Shown here piece after piece: positions 1-8,180 of a stretch of DNA of 64,000 nucleotides (positions within the stretch are counted from its first letter, which is position 1; each line of letters starts with the position of its first letter). A program made the position numbers and the translations under genes. The notes below the pieces were generated by a model that had not been told where the DNA came from, searched no databases, and saw nothing but the letters and a program-made list of their open reading frames with translations. This stretch comes from Burkholderiales bacterium Ga0074133 (GTDB lineage Bacteria; Pseudomonadota; Gammaproteobacteria; Burkholderiales; Burkholderiaceae_C): positions 1-64,000 of the forward strand of contig LNEG01000009.1 of NCBI GenBank assembly GCA_001464865.1, read 5' to 3'.

Positions 1-457
1 CAAACCCGTACTGCATGGCGACAACGGTTCTACCCTGAAGGCCACCACGGTGCTGGCCATGCTCAACTGGCTGGGCATCAAGCCTTCGTACTCGCGGCCT
101 CGTGTCAGCGATGACAACGCGTTTGCAGAGTCGTTGTTCCGCACAGCCAAGTACCGCCCGGAGTTCCCGGCGCAGGGCTTTGAGACGCTGGACGGTGCCC
201 GTGCCTGGGCTGCTGAATTCGTGCGTTGGTACAACCTGGAGCACCGCCACAGCGGCATCCGCTATGTGAGCCCACAGCAGCGTCACACCGGCCAAGACCA
301 GGCCATCTTGGCGGCACGACACACGCTGTACCGCCAGGCCCGACAGCGCCATCCAGCTGACTGGTCGCTCATCGACGTGGTGACCCTCAATCCAGAACGA
401 GACGAGGTGGTCAAGCTGGCCACCTGCGTTCAACATACTCAGCTCAAAGCTGCGTGA
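1..457 (+). CDS. IS3-family transposase OrfB, C-terminal part (truncated by window edge)
   Basis: The reading frame is open from the left edge to a TGA at 455-457 and encodes the end of an rve/DDE integrase-type transposase. An HGDNGS motif at the start supplies the second catalytic aspartate, and DNAFAESLFRTAKYRPEFP contains the glutamate of the DDE triad. It is followed by the IS3-typical WYNLEHRHSGIRYVSPQQRH segment. These features are characteristic of IS3-family OrfB. The right inverted repeat must lie just downstream (about 455-490), but its outer end cannot be fixed without the left end. The element marks the left border of the visible region and shows that the replicon takes up mobile DNA. 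Confidence 0.9.
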   Translation, partial: KPVLHGDNGSTLKATTVLAMLNWLGIKPSYSRPRVSDDNAFAESLFRTAKYRPEFPAQGFETLDGARAWAAEFVRWYNLEHRHSGIRYVSPQQRHTGQDQAILAARHTLYRQARQRHPADWSLIDVVTLNPERDEVVKLATCVQHTQLKAA

Positions 458-634
458 CTCAGGCGACAACTACCTTGACGCGCGCCGATTCCCGAGGGCC
501 CAGCGCACCCAGGCCGCATTCGTCAGAACCCAGCCGTGTTCGTCGCATGAGGGGCGACGCCGGGAGTGCATTCGATGACCATCACGCCATGGATTCGACA
601 TCCTGTTTTTTCAACCCTCAACGAAAGCACCATC

Positions 635-1144
635 ATGAAGAAAATCTCCATCGCCCGCGCCGCATCCACCCTGGCCATCGCAGCAGCCACCATCCTCGGC
701 GCATCGCATGCGCATGCTCAACAGCCCGCACCCACCGCTGAGCAGGAATGGGTCATGGAAGGCCGGGTGTGGGCAGTGGCGCAGTTGTGCTCTGGCGACA
801 AGGGGCTGAAGGCATCGAAGGTGGCATCAGACGTGCTGACCGTTCGCCTCTCCAATGAAATGCCTGCTGACCGTGGGCTTTCCATTGCGGATGCCGCTCA
901 TAAAGAGCTCATGCCGGCCATCAAGAAGGGCAAGATCAAGTCGTTGTGCGCAACGGCCGAACCCCATCTGGCTGGACTGAACAAGGCCCGGGGCCGCAGC
1001 TCAGTTCTGGGCAAGGAAGTGGGTGAGGATTTGCGCGCGCACGGTCAAACGAGCACGGGGAAAATGGATTCCTTGGTCCAATCCGTCGAGCAGGGTCACG
1101 TCCACATGAACGGCATCATGGGTGCCATCGTCAAATCGATCTGA
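635..1144 (+). CDS. Secreted hypothetical protein, 169 aa
   Basis: I chose the ATG at 635 rather than the upstream in-frame ATG at 566 because it opens a classical signal peptide: MKKIS, a hydrophobic alanine-rich core and an AHA cleavage site before QQPAPT. The mature part is mixed alpha-helical in character, with two cysteines (LCSGDKG and SLCATAEPH) that could pair in the periplasm. I recognise no family. It is followed within 45 bases by a response regulator gene and may share its transcript. Function unknown; likely periplasmic. Confidence 0.75.
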   Translation: MKKISIARAASTLAIAAATILGASHAHAQQPAPTAEQEWVMEGRVWAVAQLCSGDKGLKASKVASDVLTVRLSNEMPADRGLSIADAAHKELMPAIKKGKIKSLCATAEPHLAGLNKARGRSSVLGKEVGEDLRAHGQTSTGKMDSLVQSVEQGHVHMNGIMGAIVKSI

Positions 1145-1185
1145 GATTGGCTTCTGGGCCAGAAACACGCGCATCGCTTGAAACC

Positions 1186-1947
1186 ATGACCACTCACGAC
1201 CATCACCACACGGCTGTCATCGCGGACGACGAACCCTTCATGAGGGAAGCGCTGCGCGAGCAGCTGCAGATGCTCTGGCCTGAGCTGGAGATCGTGGCAG
1301 AGGCGGCCGACGGCCCTGAAGCGCTGCGCGCGCTCACCACCCACAAGCCTTCATTCGCTTTCCTGGACATCCGCATGCCTGGCCTCACTGGCCTGCAGGT
1401 GGCCCAGCTTGTCGAAGGCCGCACGCGGGTGGTCTTCGTCACCGCCTACGACAACCACGCCCTGGAGGCCTTTGAGGCCAGTGCGGTGGACTACGTCCTG
1501 AAGCCCTTGGACCCGGCCCGCCTGGCCAAGGTGGTCACCAAGCTCCAAAGCCTGGCCCCAACCGCCCCTTCCTCCCAGCTCGAGGTGCTTCGCTCCCTCT
1601 CCAGTGCCGTACAAGCCCCCAAAGGCGCAACGCTGGAATGGCTGCACGTCTCCACCGGTCAACAGGTCCGCCTGACCCATGTGGATGACGTCATGTTCTT
1701 TGAGTCCGACACCAAGTACACCCGGGTGTTGGCCGGCGAGGTGGATGGACTCATTCGCACATCGCTCAAGGAGCTGCTCGATCAGCTGCCTTCATCCTTC
1801 GTGCAGGTGCACCGGTCGGCTGTGGTGAACCGCCACTTTGTGCGCGCGGTGCACCGGGTTGACGACAGTGTTGAGCTCGAGATCAGGGGCTGCGACACAC
1901 GCCTCAAGGTCAGCGAAGCCAACCGACACCTGTTCAAAGCAATGTGA
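1186..1947 (+). CDS. LytTR-family two-component response regulator (LytR/AlgR type)
   Basis: This 253-aa protein has an N-terminal receiver domain (about residues 9-125) with the acidic pair D14-D15 in IADDEPF, the probable phospho-acceptor D61 in FLDIRMPG, the conserved threonine in FVTAYD and the lysine in YVLKPLD. A C-terminal LytTR DNA-binding domain (about 145-253) contains HVDDVMFFESDTKYTRV and FVQVHRSAVVNRHFV. Proteins of this family bind direct repeats upstream of target genes when phosphorylated. The ATG at 1186 starts next to the receiver strand; a TTG at 1147 would add 13 residues. No histidine kinase is adjacent, so its partner is not visible here. The sensor-like protein at 30231-31970 is too far away to pair with any confidence. 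Confidence 0.9.
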   Translation: MTTHDHHHTAVIADDEPFMREALREQLQMLWPELEIVAEAADGPEALRALTTHKPSFAFLDIRMPGLTGLQVAQLVEGRTRVVFVTAYDNHALEAFEASAVDYVLKPLDPARLAKVVTKLQSLAPTAPSSQLEVLRSLSSAVQAPKGATLEWLHVSTGQQVRLTHVDDVMFFESDTKYTRVLAGEVDGLIRTSLKELLDQLPSSFVQVHRSAVVNRHFVRAVHRVDDSVELEIRGCDTRLKVSEANRHLFKAM

Positions 1948-1954
1948 GCCACCC

Positions 1955-2296
1955 ATGATGTACACGTTTTCCGCATGGCAGATGAAGACGGCGGGAATTC
2001 TTGCCGGGTGCTTCCTGATTTCGGCTGCGACGTCAGTACAAGGTGCAGTTCCATGCCCTCCTGCGCAGTTCACCTACGGCTTCCTTCCCTCGGCTTCTGG
2101 CGGCTCTGGGAGCCGGATCCCCGTCATCTGCGGTCTGCCGGCTTCTCAGAACCCGGTGCTGGGCAAGTCGTCCCATCATGATCGACTGCGCAAAGAACAA
2201 ATCAAGGAATGGTCGCGGATCATTGATCGAAGTCCACCACCGCCAAAGCCACAAGCTGATTCGCATGTCATCGACGTGGCAGACCCGAACACCTGA
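1955..2296 (+). CDS. Small secreted hypothetical protein, 113 aa
   Basis: It starts 7 bases after the response regulator stop, so the two are probably co-transcribed. Adjacent ATGs at 1955 and 1958 open a signal peptide (about 30 residues, hydrophobic ILAGCFLISAATS, cleavage near VQGA). The mature part holds two cysteines, a glycine/serine-rich stretch and a proline-rich segment (RSPPPPKPQ) near the end. No family recognised. It could be an envelope protein controlled by the neighbouring regulator, which is inference from position only. Confidence 0.6.
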   Translation: MMYTFSAWQMKTAGILAGCFLISAATSVQGAVPCPPAQFTYGFLPSASGGSGSRIPVICGLPASQNPVLGKSSHHDRLRKEQIKEWSRIIDRSPPPPKPQADSHVIDVADPNT

Positions 2297-2322
2297 GAGC
2301 GGATTCGCTACGATCCATCTTC

Positions 2323-3657
2323 ATGCCCAAACCACCCCGCATTGAAGTCGAGCGCAACTGGACCGAGCGACACGCACACAAGTCCATCAAGCTGGCGGAA
2401 GATGTGCAGGGGAGGATCTGGCTGAGGCTCGAAGATCTTCGGCAGTGGATGCCCGGTCTGAGCAGGGTGGAGGTACTGATCAAGCGCCACCCCGGCATGG
2501 TCAGGCTCGCGGACTCATCCAGCAGCCCCTACATCGAGGCCAGCACCTTTGCATGGCTCACCCAGAAGAGCTCCGACACCGCCACGCTGAAGCTGGTCGC
2601 CTGGCTCGAAGCGAATGTGGTCGGCCAGGCGCGCCGGCGGCACATGTGGGAGGAGTACCGAGGCGAGCAGGGCCTCGGCATTCCGGGAAGACTGCTGCTG
2701 GCAGATGAAATACCGCGGCACCCTGGCAATGGAGTCGCGAAAGCAGCAACCGCGGCCGGCAAGGCGGCCCTGGATCCTCGGGTGTGGCTGATCACCCGCG
2801 GCGAATGGGGCATCAGGTCCACGCTCGTTGCCGGCGGGGTGCTGTCGCTCCTGGGTGTCATTGCCTCGATCGTGCTCGAGCAGGTGGCCTGGGACGTGAG
2901 CAGCGACTACGTCTTCTGGACTTGGCTGGCCATCGCAGTGGGCACGTGGGCCATCGTGTGGAACGCGGCCTGGGCAATCGGCGCCATCCGTGGCGCCATC
3001 CGCCGAATCGAGGAAGGATTGAACCCGTGGCTGGCCTCTGGCGCCATGGTGGTCAGTCTTTTCTGTGCCATGTGGATGGCCTTCCTTACGCTGCAGAACA
3101 GCAGCCTGCTGCTCGACACCTGGTGGGCGATCTACGGGAAGCGGGACACACCGGTGAGCGTCATGGTCACCCGGGCCGACGCCGCCGGCGCGCCAGTTCG
3201 ACTTCGTCTGAGCGGCCGCGTGGGGGTCGGAAGCTACCTCGTGCTGAAGTCTGCGCTCCAGGAGAACCCAGGCGTGCAGGAGATCGAGCTCAGCAGCCCG
3301 GGTGGATTGGCACTCGAAGGGTTTGGGATGACGGATCTCGTGGCCAGCGCAGGATTGCGCACGATCGTGACCCAGGGCTGTCACAGCGCCTGCTCTTACA
3401 TGTTCCTGGCCGGCCGCGAACGCCTGGTGGGGCCGTCTGCGGAGGTGGGGTTCCATCGGTCTTCCAGCATCCTCGGCGGTATCGATGACGGGTTGAGCGA
3501 GTCCGACCTGCGCATGGCAGATGCGATGAGAGAGAAGGGCGTTCGCGTCGACTTCATCGAGCAGGCATTGGCGACCTCAGGACGCGAGATTTTCGTGGTG
3601 ACGCCGGATGAACTCGTGGCCGCCGGCGTGGCCACTGCCGTCGTTGAAAACCCGTGA
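2323..3657 (+). CDS. Membrane-anchored ClpP-fold protein (COG3904-like predicted periplasmic peptidase), 444 aa
   Basis: Three parts are visible. Residues 1-130 are soluble and resemble a phage-type BRO/KilA-like recognition domain (IEASTFAWLTQKS, MWEEYRG), a weak impression. Three membrane segments follow (about 167-188, 199-222 and 237-258). The C-terminal 180 residues have a ClpP/SppA-like core: S324-S325-P326-G327-G328 forms the oxyanion-type loop, and C353-H-S355-A-C357 places the likely nucleophile serine, as in the CxSAC motif of COG3904 proteins. With three spans the peptidase domain would face the periplasm if the N-terminus is cytoplasmic. Substrate unknown. The ATG at 2323 lacks a clear Shine-Dalgarno site. 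A terminator follows at 3800. Confidence 0.75.
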   Translation: MPKPPRIEVERNWTERHAHKSIKLAEDVQGRIWLRLEDLRQWMPGLSRVEVLIKRHPGMVRLADSSSSPYIEASTFAWLTQKSSDTATLKLVAWLEANVVGQARRRHMWEEYRGEQGLGIPGRLLLADEIPRHPGNGVAKAATAAGKAALDPRVWLITRGEWGIRSTLVAGGVLSLLGVIASIVLEQVAWDVSSDYVFWTWLAIAVGTWAIVWNAAWAIGAIRGAIRRIEEGLNPWLASGAMVVSLFCAMWMAFLTLQNSSLLLDTWWAIYGKRDTPVSVMVTRADAAGAPVRLRLSGRVGVGSYLVLKSALQENPGVQEIELSSPGGLALEGFGMTDLVASAGLRTIVTQGCHSACSYMFLAGRERLVGPSAEVGFHRSSSILGGIDDGLSESDLRMADAMREKGVRVDFIEQALATSGREIFVVTPDELVAAGVATAVVENP

Positions 3658-3799
3658 GAAATTCTTCACGGAATCATCATCGCAGCCATACACTTCTGGC
3701 CATCGGCGTCCTGTGAGGTTTGGCAACTGCGATAGGATGTCGATGCCGTCGACCTCCCTCGACGGCCCTCCCTGCGGGATCCAAGGATCCCGGCTTCAA

Positions 3800-3832
3800 A
3801 GCCTGGCCGCGCAAGCAGCCGGGCTTTTTTTT
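3800..3832 (+). terminator. Rho-independent terminator in the 3658-3972 intergenic region
   Basis: AGCCTGGC at 3800-3807 pairs with GCCGGGCT at 3818-3825 (one G-U pair) across a 10-base loop and runs into eight T residues (3825-3832). It closes the rightward genes ending at 3657 and faces the leftward gene ending at 3973. I see nothing else of note in the 315-base gap. Confidence 0.7.
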
Positions 3833-3972
3833 GCGAGCTCAGAAGGAGATGGAGGGCGTTGGCAGACCGGAGAGGACGATGAAGGCCGCGGCAGAGATGG
3901 CCATCACTGCGACTGGGCCTACGTACCCTGCGATCTGCTCAGCGCAACGCTTCATTGACCGCGGCAGCATGT

Positions 3973-4554
3973 TCACGCCAGGTTGGGCGAGCCGCCCATG
4001 AGGATGGAGTCGTTCAGGATGGAATCGGCGTCGTCCATTTCACGCCAAGCCGCCGGCATGGCCTCACGCACCTTCAGCATCGGGAACAGCTCGGCCATGT
4101 CTTCGATCAGGTGCGAGGAAGCACGCTTGCGATCCCGGGAGGATTTGCTGTCGGCAAGCCATGTGCACAAAAGGGCCAGCGCGACCGGGAAGAAGCTCAC
4201 GAACGCAAGCAGGACCACCAGGGCGACCACCAGCAGTGAGGCAGATGCCTCACGGTCGAGTGCTGAAAACCCGACCCCTCGTTTGGCGGCCAGGACCTTC
4301 ACGGTGCTGACGCCTTTTTCGAACAAGCGCCATGCGCCTGCCATGAAAGACGTCACGGGCTGGGCTTCGCGCTGCGTGTCCTTCAGGAACTCATCCACCC
4401 GATGGCCTGAGAGGACGACTTCACTTCGGGGATCGAAGCCAAAGAGTCGCGGCCACTTGTGACCGGACTCGCTGATGAGGTTGGCGCATTCAATACGCCC
4501 CATGGCATCGGCCCGGACGACGGAGAACGGAATGTTGAAGACGTTAATTTTCAT
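3973..4554 (-). CDS. Hypothetical inner-membrane protein, 193 aa
   Basis: I chose the ATG at 4554 (MKINVFNIPFSVV); an upstream in-frame start would run into the divergent promoter region. One strong hydrophobic segment lies around residues 108-137 (LLVVALVVLLAFVSFFPVAL). It is flanked by a soluble N-terminal part and a charged C-terminal part (KSSRDRKRASSHLIEDM). No domain recognised. It is divergent from the gene at 4680, and the 125-base gap between them carries the promoter-like site at 4643. Confidence 0.65.
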   Translation of the reverse strand: MKINVFNIPFSVVRADAMGRIECANLISESGHKWPRLFGFDPRSEVVLSGHRVDEFLKDTQREAQPVTSFMAGAWRLFEKGVSTVKVLAAKRGVGFSALDREASASLLVVALVVLLAFVSFFPVALALLCTWLADSKSSRDRKRASSHLIEDMAELFPMLKVREAMPAAWREMDDADSILNDSILMGGSPNLA

Positions 4555-4642
4555 GATCGGCTGAAGGCTCAAGGTCTTTCGCAGACAGAAAGACCGGTGG
4601 TTGACGACGTGATGTGGATCGGATAAATCCGTGCGTATGAGA

Positions 4643-4648
4643 TATAGT
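4643..4648 (+). promoter_or_regulatory. -10-like element TATAGT in a GAGATATA context
   Basis: The segment from ATGAGATATA to the following TGTAATCACAA matches the region at 41340-41361 at about 20 of 22 positions. Both lie upstream of rightward genes (starts 4680 and 41406). The -10 would be TATAGT; no good -35 is visible 17 bases upstream. Probably a variant of the promoter family found across the window. Confidence 0.45.
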
Positions 4649-4679
4649 GTAATCACAAACCTCTCTGAATGGAGCCTCC

Positions 4680-5069
4680 ATGAAATACGCATCCAACACA
4701 GCATTCCGCGCCGTTCGCGCGCCGCATGTCCATGTTGAGCGTCGAGGACTCATCGGGAAGGCCTTGGGTGCCCCCAATCGACTGAGCCAGGACCGTGAGG
4801 ACGCAGAGACATCCTTGGGCGCCGAGGGTTGGGTGCGTCCTTGGGAGCCGTGGCAGCACGGCAAGCCCGTTTCGGCACCGAGCCTTGAAGTCCAGTCCTT
4901 GCGCATCCGCATGGCCGAGGAACTGATCGAGGCGCGTGCCAGGCGGCGTGCATGGATTGCCCGGTTCGTCGTGGTGGCCGCTCTGATGGCGACCATTGGT
5001 GTGCTGGTGGCCAATGGCCATCAAGCACCTGAACTGGGCGGCGCCACGATCCAGGCCCAGGGCCGCTGA
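4680..5069 (+). CDS. Hypothetical protein with one C-terminal membrane span, 129 aa
   Basis: The ATG at 4680 follows AATGGAGCCTCC, giving a GGAG ribosome binding site. The first 90 residues are polar, with many arginines and glutamates (IRMAEELIEARARRRAW). A single hydrophobic helix lies near residues 98-115 (FVVVAALMATIGVLVA), followed by a short periplasmic tail. Topology suggests a tail-anchored protein. No family recognised. It is followed 44 bases later by another small gene, probably in one transcript. Confidence 0.65.
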   Translation: MKYASNTAFRAVRAPHVHVERRGLIGKALGAPNRLSQDREDAETSLGAEGWVRPWEPWQHGKPVSAPSLEVQSLRIRMAEELIEARARRRAWIARFVVVAALMATIGVLVANGHQAPELGGATIQAQGR

Positions 5070-5113
5070 ACACCTCACCACTCCCCGTTTCCAACCGTCT
5101 CCAGGAGCCCCTC

Positions 5114-5515
5114 ATGACCGCATCCATTGCAACCCCGATCGACTACGAAGCTGAGTTCAAGCATCTTCGAAATGAAGTCAAGATCCTCAAGGAGGGCTTC
5201 CTCAACGTGATCACGCATGCGCAGTCCCTGTGCGACAACGTGAGCCGCTTCAAGGTGGCGCTTGAGCGTGTGGAGGCGCTTGAGAAGAGCGCCGAGTCCG
5301 CGGGAAAGATGCCCGCCATCATCGAGGCGCGGCATGTGAAGGAAAAGCTCTGGGAGGCCATCATGGTCGACGCCGAAGAGGTGAGCCTGCGCATCAGCCA
5401 GCTTCCGCCTGGTGCATCGTTCCTTGACGCCAACGAGACTCTGGAGGCCGCCAACGCCGCGCCGGCGATCGACGCACCGGGCTCCACGCCCCTGCGGCGG
5501 CCGTCGATGCGGTGA
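5114..5515 (+). CDS. Hypothetical soluble protein, 133 aa
   Basis: An AGGAG at 5102-5106 precedes the ATG at 5114. The first 100 residues are strongly helical with regularly spaced leucines and charged residues (EFKHLRNEVKILKEGFLN, FKVALERVEALEKSA), suggesting a coiled-coil or helical bundle. The tail is alanine/proline-rich. No family recognised. It is the last gene of a two-gene unit closed by the terminator at 5534-5562. Confidence 0.65.
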   Translation: MTASIATPIDYEAEFKHLRNEVKILKEGFLNVITHAQSLCDNVSRFKVALERVEALEKSAESAGKMPAIIEARHVKEKLWEAIMVDAEEVSLRISQLPPGASFLDANETLEAANAAPAIDAPGSTPLRRPSMR

Positions 5516-5533
5516 GTTCCCGGGTTCAATGAA

Positions 5534-5562
5534 AAAGGGCGAGATCATCTCGCCCTTTTTTT
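5534..5562 (+). terminator. Strong Rho-independent terminator
   Basis: AAAGGGCGAGAT and ATCTCGCCCTTT form a near-perfect 12-base inverted repeat followed by seven T residues. A-runs on the left arm mean it could also act for the leftward gene ending at 5605. Confidence 0.9.
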
Positions 5563-5604
5563 CATCTGGTTTGTTCAATGGCCCGGCGGCCAGTCTGGTG
5601 GCAT

Positions 5605-6282
5605 TCAGACCTTCTCGTGCAAGTCCTTGGCCACCTTGGCACCCTTGCGCAAGCCCGAGAAGACCAGGCTGAATGGCCAGAGGATCATGGCGCCAAGATG
5701 CTCACGAGCGTAGACAAGCACCAGGCCGATCAATAGCGCCAGTGCATGGGCGAACCAGATCCATCCTTTGAAGACCGGCAAGTCTTTGCTGGCGTCCCTG
5801 TAGATGGCACCGGCCAGGAGCATTTCCACGGAGCGAAGCTCAGCGGATTTGTCCTTGAAGCCGAAGACGGATTTCGACTGCGCATTGAATCCGTCGCTGT
5901 ATTCGGCATAGAGCACATTCCACCGATCAAAGCCCTCAAGAACCGCAGCATCTTGATTCGCGATATCGGTCTTGCGTGATTCAGCTTCCTTGAAAACGCG
6001 TGCTGGAATGCAAACGGTTTCGGGCTGAAAGGTGATGGTGACGCACCGGTGGATGTCTTTGTGCAGCTCCTTCAGGCGCCGCGGAGGTGAGGTGCTGCTG
6101 TCAAAGAACAGCATCTGCGACAGGACCGTGTTGTCCAGCGGCGTGATCTTGGGCACGCCAAGGAGATCGCGGCGGGAGTCCCAGAAGGACATGAACGATT
6201 TCCCGGGTGCGAAAAGGGCGCCCACAATGACGACGGCGCCGATGAGGCCTGTGTAGCGTTGGAGTTTCTGAAGCTTGGTCAT
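5605..6282 (-). CDS. Hypothetical inner-membrane protein, 225 aa
   Basis: Two hydrophobic helices are visible, one near the N-terminus (residues about 11-27, YTGLIGAVVIVGALFAPG) and one about 172-193 (WIWFAHALALLIGLVLVYA). The central 130 residues form a probable periplasmic domain with two cysteines (HRCVTIT and ETVCIPA). The C-terminus is basic (GLRKGAKVAKDLHEKV). No family recognised. It is convergent with the gene ending at 5515 and sits downstream of the ligase/ART-like pair on the same strand. Confidence 0.65.
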   Translation of the reverse strand: MTKLQKLQRYTGLIGAVVIVGALFAPGKSFMSFWDSRRDLLGVPKITPLDNTVLSQMLFFDSSTSPPRRLKELHKDIHRCVTITFQPETVCIPARVFKEAESRKTDIANQDAAVLEGFDRWNVLYAEYSDGFNAQSKSVFGFKDKSAELRSVEMLLAGAIYRDASKDLPVFKGWIWFAHALALLIGLVLVYAREHLGAMILWPFSLVFSGLRKGAKVAKDLHEKV

Positions 6283-6312
6283 GCGGGCGAGGATATGCGA
6301 TCCATATGACGC

Positions 6313-6945
6313 TCAAGGGCGTCGACGTATCCCAGGCGTGGTTGCGACACGATCCGAAAAATCAGAGGATGTGGAGTTGAAGTGGCCGCTGTTCCCGATC
6401 GCTGACTTCACCTGCTCGGGGCGAAACGCGATCCAGGACTTTCCCGCGCCTTCCTGCTTGTTCTCGTAGACGACGCCATCGAACCCGGCGGCCATGAGCA
6501 GAGCCTTGATCTCGCGATTGGCGCCGCGGCGCTCCTCCACAGTGCCAACATCCCCCAGGCGATGCAAACGCTGAGCCGAGGCGGCGTCCAGCAGCCCGAG
6601 TTTGCGCAGCTGAGGGGCCACGGCATCGGCGTGGAAACTCCCGAGATCCCGGAGCTTGATGGGGTTGCGCAAGGCCAGGTAAACCGGCACCGTGGCCTCA
6701 CCAGGTCTCATCATCCCCATGTTGAGTGCGAGCGCCTGCTCGACCGAGCCGAAGTGCGAGCCCAGATCCCCGCGGTCGGTATCGAAGGCTGTGAAATCGG
6801 CCGCCGTGCGGTGGAAAACCATCAATGGCTGGCCACGCGGCGTCACCACAGCGGATCCAAGGAACCAGGTCGCAAAGTTTTCTGCAACCGTGCGACCGTT
6901 GGGCGCGATGGCTGTGGACTCGAAGGGCCGCATCCGAGTGATCAT
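6313..6945 (-). CDS. ADP-ribosyltransferase-like protein of the phage polyvalent-protein type, 210 aa
   Basis: The segment VFHRTAADFTAFDT, then LRNPIKLRDLG, FDGVVYENK and GKSWIAFRPEQVKSAIGNSG is typical of a domain often found at the C-terminus of phage MuF and polyvalent proteins, usually classed as ART-like. Those domains typically end in an IKSATGN-type motif, matched here by VKSAIGN. Here the domain stands alone, without the head-morphogenesis part. Its ATG overlaps the ligase stop by 4 bases (ATGA), so ligase and ART-like protein are translationally coupled. Target and activity are unknown; the family call is moderately secure, the enzymatic call less so. Confidence 0.65.
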   Translation of the reverse strand: MITRMRPFESTAIAPNGRTVAENFATWFLGSAVVTPRGQPLMVFHRTAADFTAFDTDRGDLGSHFGSVEQALALNMGMMRPGEATVPVYLALRNPIKLRDLGSFHADAVAPQLRKLGLLDAASAQRLHRLGDVGTVEERRGANREIKALLMAAGFDGVVYENKQEGAGKSWIAFRPEQVKSAIGNSGHFNSTSSDFSDRVATTPGIRRRP

Positions 6946-8096
6946 GCCCGCATGCGGTGGCGGGGCGGCGCCCCGGCAGCCTGGATCGGAGCCTCACTCC
7001 GGCGGCCCATGTCGTCCATGTACACGCCCGGCTTCAGCCGCTTGACTTGCGTGATCAGGCACTCCTCGCGCAGGATGTCGTTGCGCGGGCCCTGGTAGAC
7101 CGGCTGCTCGAACGCGCCCCCGGGGTTGAAGTACAAAAATGCCACCTCAACCAGTTCCCCGGCCTTCGGCATTGCGTGATTGGACGGAATCGTCACGTTG
7201 CCAACGGGCACCAGATCATTGGCGGCGTTCAGCAGTGCGATGCCCACGGAGCGCCCGGCGTTGGCTCCAGCGACGATGCACGTCGCAGACTCGACCAACT
7301 TGAACTTGAATACGGCATCGCTGCGGCCGCCCAGGTACGGGGTGGCGACTTCCTTGTAGACCCAGCCTTCGCGGTTTTCTTCCTCGATGCGGGCAATCTT
7401 CTCCCGCTTCCCATCGGTGGTGAAGGATGCGTGCAGCAACTGCAGGCAGCTTTGGGGGGTGCGGAACATGCCTGTGAGCACTTCCTCCTCGAGGATGGCG
7501 TAGCGCTCGCCAAAGCCGCGCCCTCGCAGGTCGTCACCGCGGTAGTCGAGCAAGTCGAAGACGTAGTACGTGTTCCCCACCAGTTCACCGTCCATGAATG
7601 CCTCGCCAAAGGCGGCCATCTCGTGGGCAACGTTCTCTGGGAGGTCCCGGTAGAGGCCGAGCTTGTTGATGCCGCGCACCTTGCCGCCACGCACCTCGAT
7701 ACTGCAGCGCTCCCCGTTGGCCTTCTCCTGGATGGCGAAACGATCGCTTTTGGTGAGCTCATCAGCGCGCTGGCGGTCGATGCCGGTTGGCAGCTGCTGG
7801 ACATGGCCGCTTGCTTGGTGGGCCATCTCGGTGTTGGTAAATCGCACACCGGTCTCGGCTTCGGTGTAGCCCGTCTTGATCTTGCTCTTCACGAGTGCCT
7901 TGAAGACCTCCTGGGCCTCATCGAGCGTCACCGGTGTCTCGGTTTTCATCTTCGTCTTGCCGACACGGCCGCGGGGGCCGTTGGCATACTGCACGCCCCA
8001 GGCGTCGCCGCAGGCGCGCAGGTGTACGTGGTACTCCTTGTCGGAGGAGCCCTCTGTCATGTAGAGGTAGATGCTTTTTTCGTGTGGATTCGACAT
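6942..8096 (-). CDS. ATP-dependent DNA ligase with N-terminal WGR domain
   Basis: The 384-aa protein starts at the ATG at 8096. Residues about 8-75 form a WGR domain (WGVQYANGPRGRVGKTKM, then DEAQEVFKALVKSKIKTGY), a nucleic-acid-binding module better known from PARPs and bacterial MolR proteins. The rest is a nucleotidyltransferase ligase core: motif I KANGER with probable adenylated lysine K125 (Asn replaces the usual Asp of KxDG), motif III FMDGELVG, motif IV EGWVYK and motif V VFKFKL. A C-terminal OB-like part follows. It seals DNA nicks using ATP, while host LigA would use NAD. Promoter at 8128-8156. Coupled to the downstream ART-like gene. Confidence 0.88.
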   Translation of the reverse strand: MSNPHEKSIYLYMTEGSSDKEYHVHLRACGDAWGVQYANGPRGRVGKTKMKTETPVTLDEAQEVFKALVKSKIKTGYTEAETGVRFTNTEMAHQASGHVQQLPTGIDRQRADELTKSDRFAIQEKANGERCSIEVRGGKVRGINKLGLYRDLPENVAHEMAAFGEAFMDGELVGNTYYVFDLLDYRGDDLRGRGFGERYAILEEEVLTGMFRTPQSCLQLLHASFTTDGKREKIARIEEENREGWVYKEVATPYLGGRSDAVFKFKLVESATCIVAGANAGRSVGIALLNAANDLVPVGNVTIPSNHAMPKAGELVEVAFLYFNPGGAFEQPVYQGPRNDILREECLITQVKRLKPGVYMDDMGRRSEAPIQAAGAPPRHRMRA

Positions 8097-8127
8097 GCAA
8101 TGGACTTTGTGGCTGATGAATGCATAA

Positions 8128-8156
8128 AGAATATCCGATACACTTTGCGCATGCAA
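8128..8156 (-). promoter_or_regulatory. Family promoter for the ligase operon (TTGCAT-N17-TATTCT)
   Basis: Read leftward, TTGCAT (8151-8156), 17 bases and TATTCT (8128-8133) match the promoter pattern seen across the window, with GATATT in place of GATATC. The -10 lies 31 bases upstream of the ligase ATG. The same gap must also serve the rightward gene at 8181. Confidence 0.7.
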
Positions 8157-8180
8157 TTTCGCATGACATCGAAAGCTCAC

